DNA of 64,000 nucleotides. Origin: Coniochaeta sp. PMI_546. Its lineage: Eukaryota; Ascomycota; Sordariomycetes; Coniochaetales; Coniochaetaceae. The stretch is from positions 310,001 through 374,000 of the forward strand of contig MU271163.1 of the NCBI GenBank assembly GCA_021432605.1, read 5' to 3'. The notes below the pieces were generated by a model that was not told the DNA's origin, did not search any database, and was given only the letters and a program-made list of their open reading frames with translations. Positions 44,612 through 55,628 of this stretch are shown here, in pieces (within the stretch, counting starts at the first letter, position 1; every line of letters begins with the position of its first letter). The translations under genes were made by a program, and so were the position numbers.

Positions 44612-46675
44612 TCAAACAAAAGGGGCAGAAGGCCTCTCCACGGCAGGAAAAACCTCGTGATAAGCTCCCATAAACCGAAACAACAGTTCTTCGCAGCCAT
44701 CCCTAGACATAGCGAAGAACCCGTACGGTTGTCCGTTCTTGACCAGTCTGCCCAGCGGGACCGTAGCTATGGGCCATGCCGCGCACGCCGAAAAGGAGAC
44801 GAGCGTCGAGTCCGAAGGTGCCAGAACAATATCGAGATTCTGCTCCCTCATGACCTTGCCTATCCCCTCGGGTCCAGCAAGCGTACGCAGGGCTGCGACC
44901 GCTTCGAGGCGAGTGTCCTCGGTCATCGTACTGTTCAGGGCCTTGATGAGCTCGCTTTGGGTTGAATAAGCTTGAGTCGATCCGTCTGTTAGTGGTGTTG
45001 CTTGCGTGTGCGTTTTACTTGGACCGAACCAAGATGAAAAACGAGGTACTTACGTTCTGGTAAAGCTACGTCGGCGTGCTCCTGATTCCATTTGATGATA
45101 TCGGCGGGCGTCCTGATTAGGGAGTCATCCTGGAAATTAGTCGTAAAACGCTGAACCTGACTCGGGAACTCATGGTCTCACGGACGTTAGTAATTGGCTC
45201 AGAGTCAGAGGGAAGGGCATTCTCACATGCAACTGTGGTGAGAGTCTCGCCTTTGTGGTTGAGCACGTCTTGGTCTGGAACCTCTAGCGGATAGACGACC
45301 CGAGCGCCATTTGTCTTCAGCAGATTCAACGCGTTTTCGTATGCCTCTACCTGCATGTACATGGAACTTAATTGATGCAACATAAGACTAGCTTAATGGC
45401 GCTCACTTACAACATCAGAGGAACTCCATTTGTCCTTGTTATACACTCCCCAAGTGCTGGAGACAACACCGATGGACAGTCCAGCCAAGGAGCCGTCGAC
45501 GACGCTTGCAATGCCTGTGTTCGAGACTGAACGATCAGTGCTCTTCCCTGCCAGCAGTATGTCGGCAAGAGCAGCCAGATCAGCAGGGTTTCTAGCCATG
45601 ACGCCGACTCCGTCGAAACTGTCGCTCAGCTGAAACACGCCGTCGGTCGGGAGGGATCCCGGCGTGAGCTTCATGCCGTAGAGACCATTGCAGCTAGCGG
45701 GGAACACAACTGAACCGGCTGTCTCGGTTCCGATGGCGATGGGGCAGAAGCCTGCTGCGATACTGACGGCAGAACCGGAAGATGAGCCACCAGAAACCTT
45801 GATTTTACTGTTAAATCGGAGTGGAAGCAAAAGTACAAGGGGATAGCTCACCGGTTGCTCCTCCTCTGAGAGATCTCCATGTCGGTATGGTGATAAGGTT
45901 TGACCCATAATGGAACTCCAACCTATCGGCTCGTTCGATCTGTAGAATATATGAATTTGCGTGTTCGTGTCACTGTCTCATCAAGGAGGAATCGTACTTT
46001 AGCCCGCAGAACTCCTGTATCGGGAGTAGAATCAGTCATGGTGGTCACTCAAGAACTGTCAGGCAGGCGGCCAGGCATTGGAAAGTATCCGACGTGACAA
46101 TAGGGTAGCTGCCATGATATTCAACATATCTGACATGAACCTCATACATACCGTCATATTGGCTTTGCCCAAGATAATGAGACCAGCATCAAGAAGCTTT
46201 CGACAGAATGTTAACAACCCTCCTATTTCTTGATACGAACAGATTAGATGGCACCTTGTCGATAAGAGTAGCGTTTCTCTTCGCCCTCATCGCTCCAAAG
46301 ACATGGGATCCCACAGTCGTGGGCATGCCCAGAGATACGTCGGTTACGATGGCATCCTGTGCGTGGTTCAGTCGCTGACCATATACCAACAGACGTCTCG
46401 TATATTTCTACCTTGACTATGATCGGAACACCGTGTAGCTTGCTTCGTAGAGTTCCTGCACTTCTTTCTCTGTCAAGACTCCTTGCCCTTGCGAGCACCT
46501 TATCCCTAGGAGCAACCGATATGACGGCTTTCAACTGCAGACCGAGCTGATTGTGGCGATTAATTTGGTTTAGGAATGTCTCCGTCAGCGCAACACTGTT
46601 CACGGAGCCAGCAGCAAGCTGTTCCTGCAATTCCAAGGCCGATGCATGAGGGATGGATGACTGAATTTTGTCCAT
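44612..46675 (-). CDS. Amidase signature family hydrolase
   Basis: Amidase of about 502 residues in nine exons: 46412-46675, 46255-46356, 46152-46196, 45998-46014, 45852-45939, 45411-45797, 45227-45350, 45054-45176 and 44612-44970. All phases close to a single frame. The Ser-cisSer-Lys triad is visible: Lys in VPIIVKDAIVTD, the Gly/Ser loop GGSSSGSAVS and Ser in GTETAGSVVFP. Exon four is only 17 bases (EFCGLK) and links GKANMT to SNEPIGWSSIMGQ. The 54-bp segment 45798-45851 between EEEQP and VSGGSSSG is stop-free and in frame, so it could be an intron or be retained. No signal peptide is obvious. The enzyme would hydrolyse amides; substrate unknown. Divergent from the Nudix/eIF2B-like gene. 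Confidence 0.82.
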
Positions 46676-47075
46676 TTTAGGATTTGCATGCTATACCGCT
46701 TGCCCGGCGTATGCTCAGGCGCTACTGCCATCTTCAATGACCTTAAGCATTTCAAATTATTGAGGGCTGCCTGAAATCATCTAAATCCTTTGAGTTTATA
46801 TCACAATGGGCCTCACTTCTTACTTAGATCACTGCTGGATTGGAGAATGCAGTCAGTGGCTGGCTTTGACCCGATGGAGCCTGCCTGGATCCACTAAAAC
46901 TGTCGCTTGTCACGTCATGCCGTCAAATCAGTCGCAGTGGCATGGTCAGGTTAGTATCATGCACAAGGCGGCACATGCTTTCGCGAAGCTGCATGTTCTT
47001 CTTTTCATCTAGATACCGTGAATTAATTTGTTAAACCTCCATGAGGATATTCGGTCGAGTATTGCTGAGCGAGTA
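46676..47075. promoter_or_regulatory. Divergent promoter region of amidase and Nudix/eIF2B-like gene
   Basis: 400 bp between the two start codons (using the upstream start of the plus-strand gene). No specific motif recognised. Confidence 0.4.
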
Positions 47076-48998
47076 ATGAGACTCAATAACCCCAGTTCAG
47101 CGCTCAAACTGTCTTCCTTCAGTGTCGCTCTGATCACCAAATCACCGCCGTTCTGTGCCAATCGGGGTTCGCGTCGCTTCTCGGCAACTGTCGCCATGGC
47201 ATCCAAAGCAGGAAAGCCTCTGAGACACCACTCTGTTGTGTCGTCGTTCATCTTCAAATACGAAGACGGAAAGCCTCTGGTCGCCCTGTTTCGTCGCAGC
47301 GACAAGGTCAACACCTATCAGTAAGTCAGCCGTGGTTACGATGCATTCCGTCAATGGTGCATCACTGCCTGGCAGCAGGCAGCAGGTCATGTCCATCCCC
47401 TGGACGCGGCATTGAACTAGCTAACTCCGACCAGGCATCGCTTGGCTCCTATATCTGGAGGAGTCGAGAAGACAGACCCGTCACCACTGGCAGCAGCCTG
47501 GCGGGAGATTAGCGAGGAGACGACCCTGACGCCCGCGTCATTGGTCCTCACGCGCCAAGGCAAGAGTTACTCCTTTGACGACGAGTCAATCGGCAGATCG
47601 TGGACCATCTACCCGTTCGCTTTCAGGCTGAAGACGAGCGAGGAAGGCGGTAGAGGAGAGCAGGGCATTCAGATCGACTGGGAGCATGAGGGTTGGGGCT
47701 GGCACGACCCGCATGAAGTCGAAGACTCGGACGACTTTGGTGGTGTCCCGAGGCTGGCCGAGAGCCTTAGGAGGGTTTGGTTTGAGAAGGATCTCGGAGA
47801 TGCCGCTGGGCGCGTGCTGTCTGAAGGCCTGGAGACGCTGAAGAACGACCACCAGAGCGGTGCCAGGCAGCTAGCTGGCGTCGCCCTGCAGATACTGCGG
47901 GGGGTTATCGCTAAGCTCGACTCTCAGGCGCCTACCGAGCAGTGGTGGGCAAAGGTCCGCTTCGCTGCTTGGCACATATGGAAGAACGGCCGCGAGTCCA
48001 TGGGCGCTGCCATCATGAATGTGCTGCTCGCGGCGTTGAGCAGCATCGAAGACACTGTCAAGCAGCACACCGCCTTCCCGGACTCGAGCCACTCGATGAA
48101 GTGGAGGGATGCAGTTGTGGAAGACCTGGAGCGCCGGATATCGTTGCGGAACGCGGAGTCGTCACAACTAGTCACCCAGGCGTTGTCTAAGTATCTGGAG
48201 TCTGCCTACGCGACCAAACTGGCTTCACACGAGCCACTGACAATCTTGACTCTGTCAGAGAGCTCTACCATATCTCACAGCATCCGGCATCTGGCTCTGC
48301 AGTCGGGATTCGCCCTTGACCTCCGTGTCCTCGAATCCCGGCCTCTCTTCGAGGGTGTTTCGATGGCTGGATCATTCGCAGACGACGTGATAGCAGCACG
48401 GCAGTCACTAAAGCAGCAAGAAGGGGATAGTGGAAGCACTTCGGTGCCCAAGATCAAGATCAGTGTTTACTCAGACGCATCAGCAGCCCTGGCGTCCAAA
48501 GGCGTGGACGTCGTCATTGTCGGTGCCGACCGGATTGCCTCGAACGGCGCCGTGAGCAACAAGACTGGCTCGCTGCCGACCATTCTATCTGCTCGGCACA
48601 TAGCCAAGTTGGAGGGAACATCTGTAAAGATCATCGTGCTGGGCGAGTCGGAGAAAGTTGCGCCGCCGGGCAGTCCTGAGGAACACGTCGTCGAAGAGAA
48701 CGACCCCAGCCAACTGAGCCGGGCTTGGTCCGCAGAGTACAACTCGGCGCGTGTGAGGCACGGTGGCTCCCGCCTGGCAGAAATATCCAAGGGGACCGAC
48801 AGCTTCACCGCAGGACGACGGAATGATTTTGCTGATGATACTATCGAGGTGGCAGTGCACAATGTCTTTTTCGAGTGGACTTCGGCCGAGCTGATCGATC
48901 TGTACATGACCGAGTTCGGCCAGTGGACGGTCGAGGATATCTCCAAACATTCGAAGCGGCTGGCCACCGAGGAGGAGAGGTTATTTGGCGACCTGTAA
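47076..48998 (+). CDS. Nudix hydrolase domain fused to eIF2B-alpha/R15P-isomerase-like domain
   Basis: Two-domain protein, exons 47076-47320 and 47435-48998; 602 residues from this start or 562 from the ATG at 47196. In 562-residue numbering the Nudix domain (about 1-150) has SGGVEKTDPSP then LAAAWREISEETTL. The REIxEE core is intact, but the early Glu and the final Gly of the Nudix box are replaced. From about 170 to the end it resembles the eIF2B alpha/beta/delta and ribose-1,5-bisphosphate/methylthioribose-1-phosphate isomerase fold: LTLSESSTIS, VLESRPLFEG, VVIVGADRIASNGAVSNKTG and IIVLGESEKVAPP. The extra 40 residues from the upstream ATG look like a mitochondrial presequence (MRLNNPSSALKLSSF, RGSRRFSATVA). 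Both forms may exist. It is probably a metabolic enzyme acting on a phosphorylated sugar or nucleotide rather than an initiation factor; this is inference. Confidence 0.85.
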
Positions 48999-49753
48999 GG
49001 CATCTTGAATGTGACAGCCCAATAGCTTGGGTATAACGGTTGTGCATTGTGAGCGTTGTGATGCAGGGGTCGGGACTCGAGATCCCTGAACAGTAGCGGC
49101 GATATCGCTATTAATAGACTTGTTTCCCCTGGCCAGCATGGCCGAACCCCTCATGCGCACCCCCCAAATTGCTCGTATCAACTTATCAAGGCCAAGGGGC
49201 CGTCCGATCTTTCCTGGCGAACAGAAGCCAGTTAGGGGTTTGCTCTGCAGTGGGAAAAGAGCCAGAATGCCAAGCCTGGCCGAACTCTTCTCCCCATCCC
49301 GTGCTGAAATCGATGGATCTCAGTAGGCAAAGCCTTATTAGAAGGATAAGATACTTGGATATCCTGTGTTCCTGACGTTTACAGCACTGTTGCCGTCCGA
49401 TTCTCGAGCCAGATTGGTCGCTTCGCGAATGCTGGATGGCTTCGCATCCCACGATGCGATTTACGGCCTAGTTTCCGGGCTTGGGTGTCCTTGAGGGTGT
49501 GCCTGGCCCTGGTGGCCTGCAGAGATCCTCGCCGAGTGGTCCAATTCCCTTGCGCAGCCAATTGCGCCGCTGATCGACACCACTGTGCTCCAGCCTTCGT
49601 TACAAGTATTCTCAGGCTTCCACGAATTGAAGACATCGCGGCTGGTACAGTACGCAAGCGCGATACCAACAAGGCGGACGATAGCACTAGAGAGCTGCTA
49701 AGCAAGCACCGGACGCCTATCCACGGACCTCTTGTGCGCTTTGATGGTTCGTC
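48999..49753. other. Intergenic, no gene seen
   Basis: Between two plus-strand genes; should contain the promoter and 5' UTR of the Zn2Cys6 gene. No other feature recognised. Confidence 0.45.
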
Positions 49754-52191
49754 ATGGGCCGGACGAGCTCAACGACGAGCTCAACGTCTCCCAACTCCGC
49801 CAGCCAAAAGAGGCGGCGCCTGCCAGTCAACCCCCGCAGAAATAAGGTCCCAGAGGACAAGCGAAAACGGGTTGCAACAGCGTTAGTAGATAATATCCTT
49901 GCGATACTCTTGCTTCTCTCCAAACGGTAACCTAACGTCGTTCTCAGCTGCAATAACTGCAATGTCCGGCGCGTCAAATGTTCGGGGGACAACCCGTGCC
50001 GGCAGTGTCTCCGCGCGTCGCGCGAATGTCAGTATCCGGAGGCCGTAGAGAAGATAAGCGTCACGAAGACAGATTGGGAGTACCTGACGCGCAGATGTGC
50101 CGAGCTAGAGTCCCTCAGTGTGCCGGGGAACGGCTCCGTGGCCAAAGAGCAACACCTCCTGTCCCCGGTCACGGCGCATAACATTCCGCTCACGCCTTCT
50201 GCGTTGTGCTTGAAGCCGGACGGATCTACTCACGAGGAGACCTCCCAACCCACTGAGGGCCGTCTGCTCCAGGACACGGATGGCACGGCGCGCTATCTCG
50301 GAGAGACCTCCGGCGCAACATTTCTCGACAACCTCAAGTCATTCATGTTCACGATCTTCCCCCTAGCTTTCCACAGCGGTCATCCGGCCGCCCAAGCGCC
50401 CGAGAGTGGCACTACATTTCTGGCTTCGGTCGGCAGGTACCAGACCCAGGACTCTAGACCCCTACAACTCCCGGCTGCCGACCCGATGCGGCTACCTTCG
50501 CGGACCGAGATGACGTTCATGCTCGCGGCCCTGCGGTACTTCATCCAGGACGGCAACGGGGACTTCCCGTCCGGAGGCGTCTTCTTCTGGGGCGACCTAT
50601 CGAGCGTCCCGATAGATCTGCGGCCCGATCCTCCAACTGGCAGCCCTGGAGCCGACGCCCAGCAGCGCAACCTGGCATTCTTCCACACTGCTTTCGCGTT
50701 TGCCACGCATCTGGACTTGGTTACTGCGAATTCGAAGCTTGAGGGCCGGCTTGGAGAGATCTTCTTTGCGAGAGCCAGGATGCTTCTGGGCAACCCGCTG
50801 GACATCACGACGTACATAAGCAACGATGTCTCGGTGTTGGCGTTGATGGCACTCTATCTTGTCGAAAACAACCGGAGAGATGCTGCCTATATATACATAA
50901 GTACGGCTATGCATATCTCCATCATGCACGGCGTCCACAGGGGATGGTCGGTCGATGAGTTGGGCAAGAGGACATTCTGGACAGTCTACATACTTGATCG
51001 GTGAGACTCCACAGCTTCCGGCTTGCATAATGTTGTTGCCTTCGCTGACATAAAGGTGAAAGATGGCTAAGTTGTCTCATGGGCCGTCCACCGACCATCC
51101 TTGACGATGCTATTCGACTAGAGATGCCCGAAGACGTCCCGTATGCTACCTTCCATTCACACATACATCGCATCGCAGCTGCTAATGTCACGACTCTAGT
51201 GGTATGCCGCCCGCGGCCGGGCTCAGAGCCAACATTGAACTAGCCAGAATCTCCGGCTACATCGTGTGTAGCAGTTACCGTGTTACCCAGAAGGGTCAGA
51301 CCGCAGACAGGGTGGAATGCTACCTTCACCGAGCGCTGGAGCTCCTATCCAACTGGCGCGAGAACCTGCCCGCCGCTCTGCAGTTATCAGATGATCCGCC
51401 ATTCAGCAGCGACCGCGCATGTTGTGCACTGCACATGGCTCAAGGTCAGGTAAGCATGCCACTGACATGGAAATATAACATACGTCTCGACATCGGTGTC
51501 TGATTTGTTGTAGCTCATCATCCTCACCGTACGGCCCATCTTCTTCATGGCCGTCAAGAAGGCCGTCGCGGACTGGTTCGTCAGCGGCCAGTGGTACATC
51601 GAAGATCACTCCCAGATATCGCTCATCCGGAACTGCAGCGACGTGGCGAGACGGAACCTGAGACTAGGCAGATGGTTAGGCGGCATCAGTCCGGCCGGTA
51701 AACTGCTGCTCCCCGACCTGCACCACATATTCAACGCCGCCATCATCCTGATGCTCCACCACATCGTCTTCATCAACCTCCGGACCAAGGACGTGGCCGA
51801 CATAGCGTTTGCCATCGAGTGCTTCGAGAAGGAGGCCGGCACGGGGAGCAAGTACGGCAAGGATTGCGCAAAAGTCCTGCAGGACCTCTGGTCCTTGGTG
51901 CAGAGGCTGCGCAACTTGATGATCGACGGTGGTGCGAATGGCAAGGACTTCCCCATGCCCGGAGAGCATATACTGGCGAGTCTGTCGGACACGGGCGGCG
52001 GCGGCCCCTCATCGTTCGGCACTGGCATCGTCGGAGACGTGGCAGTTCCTCATGCAGGGGATCCTCAGCATCCGCAACAGCCTCAAACCGGAGGTCCGCT
52101 TTATCAGCCGCATTACCAGGAAGTAGCAGCTGAGCTCGCGGCCTGGATCAACAGCGATGACATGCAGTTTTATAACAACTTTCTACTCTGA
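49754..52191 (+). CDS. Zn2Cys6 fungal transcription factor
   Basis: Nuclear DNA-binding regulator, 728 residues, exons 49754-49881, 49948-51000, 51063-51140, 51200-51449 and 51514-52191. The binuclear zinc cluster is complete with C44, C47, C54, C60, C63 and C70, in the spacing Cx2Cx6Cx5Cx2Cx6C (sequence around CNNCNVRRVKCSG and PCRQC). A basic stretch before it (KRRRLPVNPRRNK, DKRKR) may act as nuclear signal, and a short linker and coiled-coil-like piece follow. The middle domain is the fungal-specific transcription factor domain (PF04082): YIYISTAMHISIMHGVHRGW, KRTFWTVYILDRWLSCLMGRPP. Splitting the first Cys of the cluster by an intron is common in such genes. The stop is 58 bp from the stop of the convergent MFS transporter, which it may regulate; this is inference from position. 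Confidence 0.92.
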
Positions 52192-52249
52192 CTTTCCACG
52201 ATCGGAGGCGCGACGAGCACCCACCCACGCCCCCCTTGCCAGCTGCGAC

Positions 52250-53988
52250 TCACAGCCCGTATATAAAGGTCCACTTCGCATCTGCATACCGCGCGTCATC
52301 CGTGCGTTCCTCCTCCGCCTCCTCCTCGCTCTTGCCGGCCGCCAGCCGACGCCTCTTCTCATTCACCGCCCGCAACGTAAAGCGATAAGCCGCATAGCCA
52401 AGCAGCGCCACCACCCCGAGCCCCAGCGTGACGTACAGAGGCGTGCGGTACGCCGGCGCATACCCAGCCCTGTACAGCTGCGACCCGACGACGCCCGCCA
52501 GGTTCCCCCAGCCGTTCACCCCGAGCACCAGGGAGCGCTTGCCGGGCTCCGGTGTGTTCCCGCTCAGCCAGGCCACGGTCAGGGGCGGTGCCACGTAGCT
52601 GCCGAAGAGCAGCACGCAGAGCCCCGCGTACCGGCACCCGCCCGACGTGGCGGTGAGCATGACCGCCAGGCCGACGAGGGCGATGACGATGCCGCCGCAG
52701 ATGTGGAGGCCCCTCTCCTTGTGTCTGTCGCTGCTCAGCGCGAAGAGGTAGAGCCCTATGGCTCCGCATACGTATGGAGGGACCGACATCTGTGATACTG
52801 TCAGCCGCAAGATTTCTTCCCCCCCTAACACCTAGGATGGATGGCTCACCAGATTCGCCTCGATCGAGTCATAGCCCAACCCCTGCACGACAAGCGGCAG
52901 AAACACCGAGAAGGCCGTGCTCGGCACACTAGCACAGATGTTAAAGACAAGGACATACCAAAGCTTCCAGTCCCTCGCCGTCTCAACCACATCCCTCCTA
53001 GTAAGACGCCGCCCCTCCCCCTTCACAGACCCCACACCGTCGTCGACCCCCATCCTCCGGGCCGCAAACTCCCTCTCCCCGGCAGCAGCGGCGAGGAACC
53101 AGGCCGACCCCGGTCCGGCAGGGAGCCAGGCCCAGGCGACCAGGGCGAAGAGGCAGGTCAGGGCCCCCTCGATGACGAAGAGGTACTGCCAGGGCTTGGG
53201 GAGGAGGAGGGGGGCAGGGCCGGGGCGGATGCGGAAGGCGCCGTAGGCGATGGCGCCCGAGAAGGCGCCGGCGACGGCGTACTGGCCGTAGAAGAGGGCC
53301 AGGCGGGCGGCGAGGTCGAAGGGCCGGTAGAAGGTGGACAGGTAGGCGGCGGCGGTGGGGTAGAAGCCGGCTTCGAAGGCGCCGATTAGGAGGCGGGTGG
53401 CGATGAGGGAGCCTTTTTTTGGGGGAGGGGGTAGGGCCCGAGTTAGCTGAGTTTGTTGGATTTGTCTGGACTTGCTTTGGGGGGTTTGTTGATGGAGGGG
53501 GAGACTTTAAGAAGACAAGGCTGGCTTTTGAGATCTTCGGAAGAGGGGTAGAGACTCACCGCGGCCTTTGATGAAGGCTTGGGCGATGGTTAGGATGCCC
53601 CAGCAGAACTGTTGTGTGGGGGGTTCGGGTTAGGGCTCTGCGGCGTGCGTGGGCATGGCTATAGGGGGGGTTTCTGGCACACCATCATGATGGGGATCCA
53701 ACGCTCTGCACCGATGGACCGGCCGATCGCGGCGGAGAAAGGCTGGAGCAGGACGAAGGTGAGGAAGAAGATGGAGACGGCGAAGTTCAGATCATCGGGG
53801 GCCGCGCCGATGTCGTGGGTGAAGCCTTGCGTCTGGGCGTTGCCTACGTTCCCCCGGTCGAGGCCGTTAAAAAGGTATAGCAGGGAGAGGAAAGGCAGGA
53901 GTGCAATGTCTAGCTTCCTGTTGATGCGTCGGTTCCTTGCCTCGTCCTCGGTGGACGGTGTCCCTTGGTGTGGCAGTTCTGGAATCAT
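52250..53988 (-). CDS. MFS transporter, anion:cation symporter family (allantoate permease-like)
   Basis: Membrane transporter of 485 residues, exons 53683-53988, 53560-53608, 52850-53412 and 52250-52789. Family signatures are RRINRKLDIALLPFLSLLYLFNGLDRGNVGNAQ at helix 1, RSIGAERWIPIMM-FCWGILTIAQAF, RLLIGAFEAGFYPTAAAYLSTFY, and VNGWGNLAGVVGSQLY in the second half. These are hallmarks of the Dal5/allantoate permease branch, which moves vitamins, allantoate or other organic anions. The 147-bp intron is the longest in this gene but has good ends. The C-terminal tail is hydrophilic and acidic. Tail-to-tail with the Zn2Cys6 gene. Exact substrate unknown. Confidence 0.87.
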
Positions 53989-55628
53989 GCCGCGGCGCTT
54001 TCTGACGCCGGCTGAGTACGTTGATCAAAGGTGCTGAGGCTTTGCGTGTATGTAACTGACGGTGTCTGGACGAGATCATCTCGGATTGTGTTTCGTCGTC
54101 TGGATCTACTAGAGTACCTGGTTCTTATAGGTGTGAGGTGTTTTGAAGTCATGAAAGAAAGGAGTCCAAGATGGGCACTATCAAGTCACCGCGGTCGTTT
54201 CCTGTATTGAGGCGGGCGAATGTGCGGTCGATGGTCAGCTCCTCAGGAGCTCGCCGTCTTACACAAGGTGTACGGCGAATCGGATTGACCAGGTACAGAT
54301 GACTCTATTCACGACTATATGGGATGATTGGAAGACTTGGATCTTCACTCGTCGATATCGTATTCTACAGTCGCGGATCCGGGCGATTCCCCAACCGCGC
54401 TTGACCGCATTTGCTTCACATTACAGATCCCTGGTAAGCCCATGACTTTGGGAAGAAACTTCAACGGGTCGTTGCTTTGCGACCACATTGCTGCGAGGTT
54501 CTGGTTCGTCCAGTGACAGGACTCATGACAGCGTCCTCGGTGACCAAGCGGGCTTCCTAGTACGGCGAAGCGATCCTTCGAGTCTATTAGGTTGAACTGG
54601 GTTTGGTCTCAGCCACGGTGTGAGTTCAGAGACCCCTAGGGGCCATGGTGGTGATGAGTCTATTCAGAGACGCCAAGCTCGAACTATGGTCCGGTCATCA
54701 GATCTGGTTAGACATTTATGTTTCCATAGATGAAAGAGATGATGAGAGTCTACAGTAAGGTCTGGACAGGGGTTGTCGAGCGTGTAATGATCAGCTTAAG
54801 TGGCAGACGGTGTAACTTTGAGGCCGCTTACAACAAGACTACCTACCCATACAGCCGAGCTCGTAGCCGTTCGTGGCTGTGCTATGACTGGCAACTGCAT
54901 AGGTCTAGACTTGAGTCTAGTCTGTCGTACAATAATAGACGAAGCTGAAGTCTATTATCGCCCTAGGAATCATACCAGAACCGAGTTTTCTTTCACTTGG
55001 TGATGCTGGTATGGATGTCATCATCGTCGGTTCAGCCCGGGCGGAACGATCCCCAACTACCTCTCAACAAGGCTGTCCGTCTTCTCGCCCAGCTAGCAGA
55101 GGTCGCCTTCTCTCTTGACTGTGTCCTCCACACACGCCAGACTCTCGATGGTCCATCCGCTGTCGGAGACATGCGGCTGTGGCCACAAGATGGACATTTC
55201 GAGTGCGGTGCTATCCTCAGACGGTCACTCCTGTGTGCGTTTAGGAGTTGATCTCTTGCCTCAAATGGTCTTTTCATTTCATGTCAGCCAGGCTGAAAAG
55301 AGGAGTGATTGACGGCCAGGGAGAAAGCACAGAGTTAGAAGACGGTGTTTGTTTGATACGAGAATGCTCTTCCAGGAACTCCAGGTAGTGCACCTCTGAA
55401 AATACAGTGGGTCGAAGCTGAAAAATAGTGGATGCAGCACTGTTCAGTACGGTACGAAAGGATGGGACAGCCACAAACCCTGAACCAAGTACCTCAATTT
55501 AGTGGGGTACAGTACAACCTCTAGCCGTAGACTTGAGTCTCAACCTTGCATTCCCACCTTTCCATCATAGTTCCACACCAACAAGACAACAACCAGCTCT
55601 TCCCAATGCACAACCACTGCCGCTCCCC
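53989..55628. other. Divergent intergenic region, no gene seen
   Basis: About 1.6 kb between the MFS gene (minus) and the WW/FF gene (plus). Both promoters should be here. No supported gene or RNA. Confidence 0.45.
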
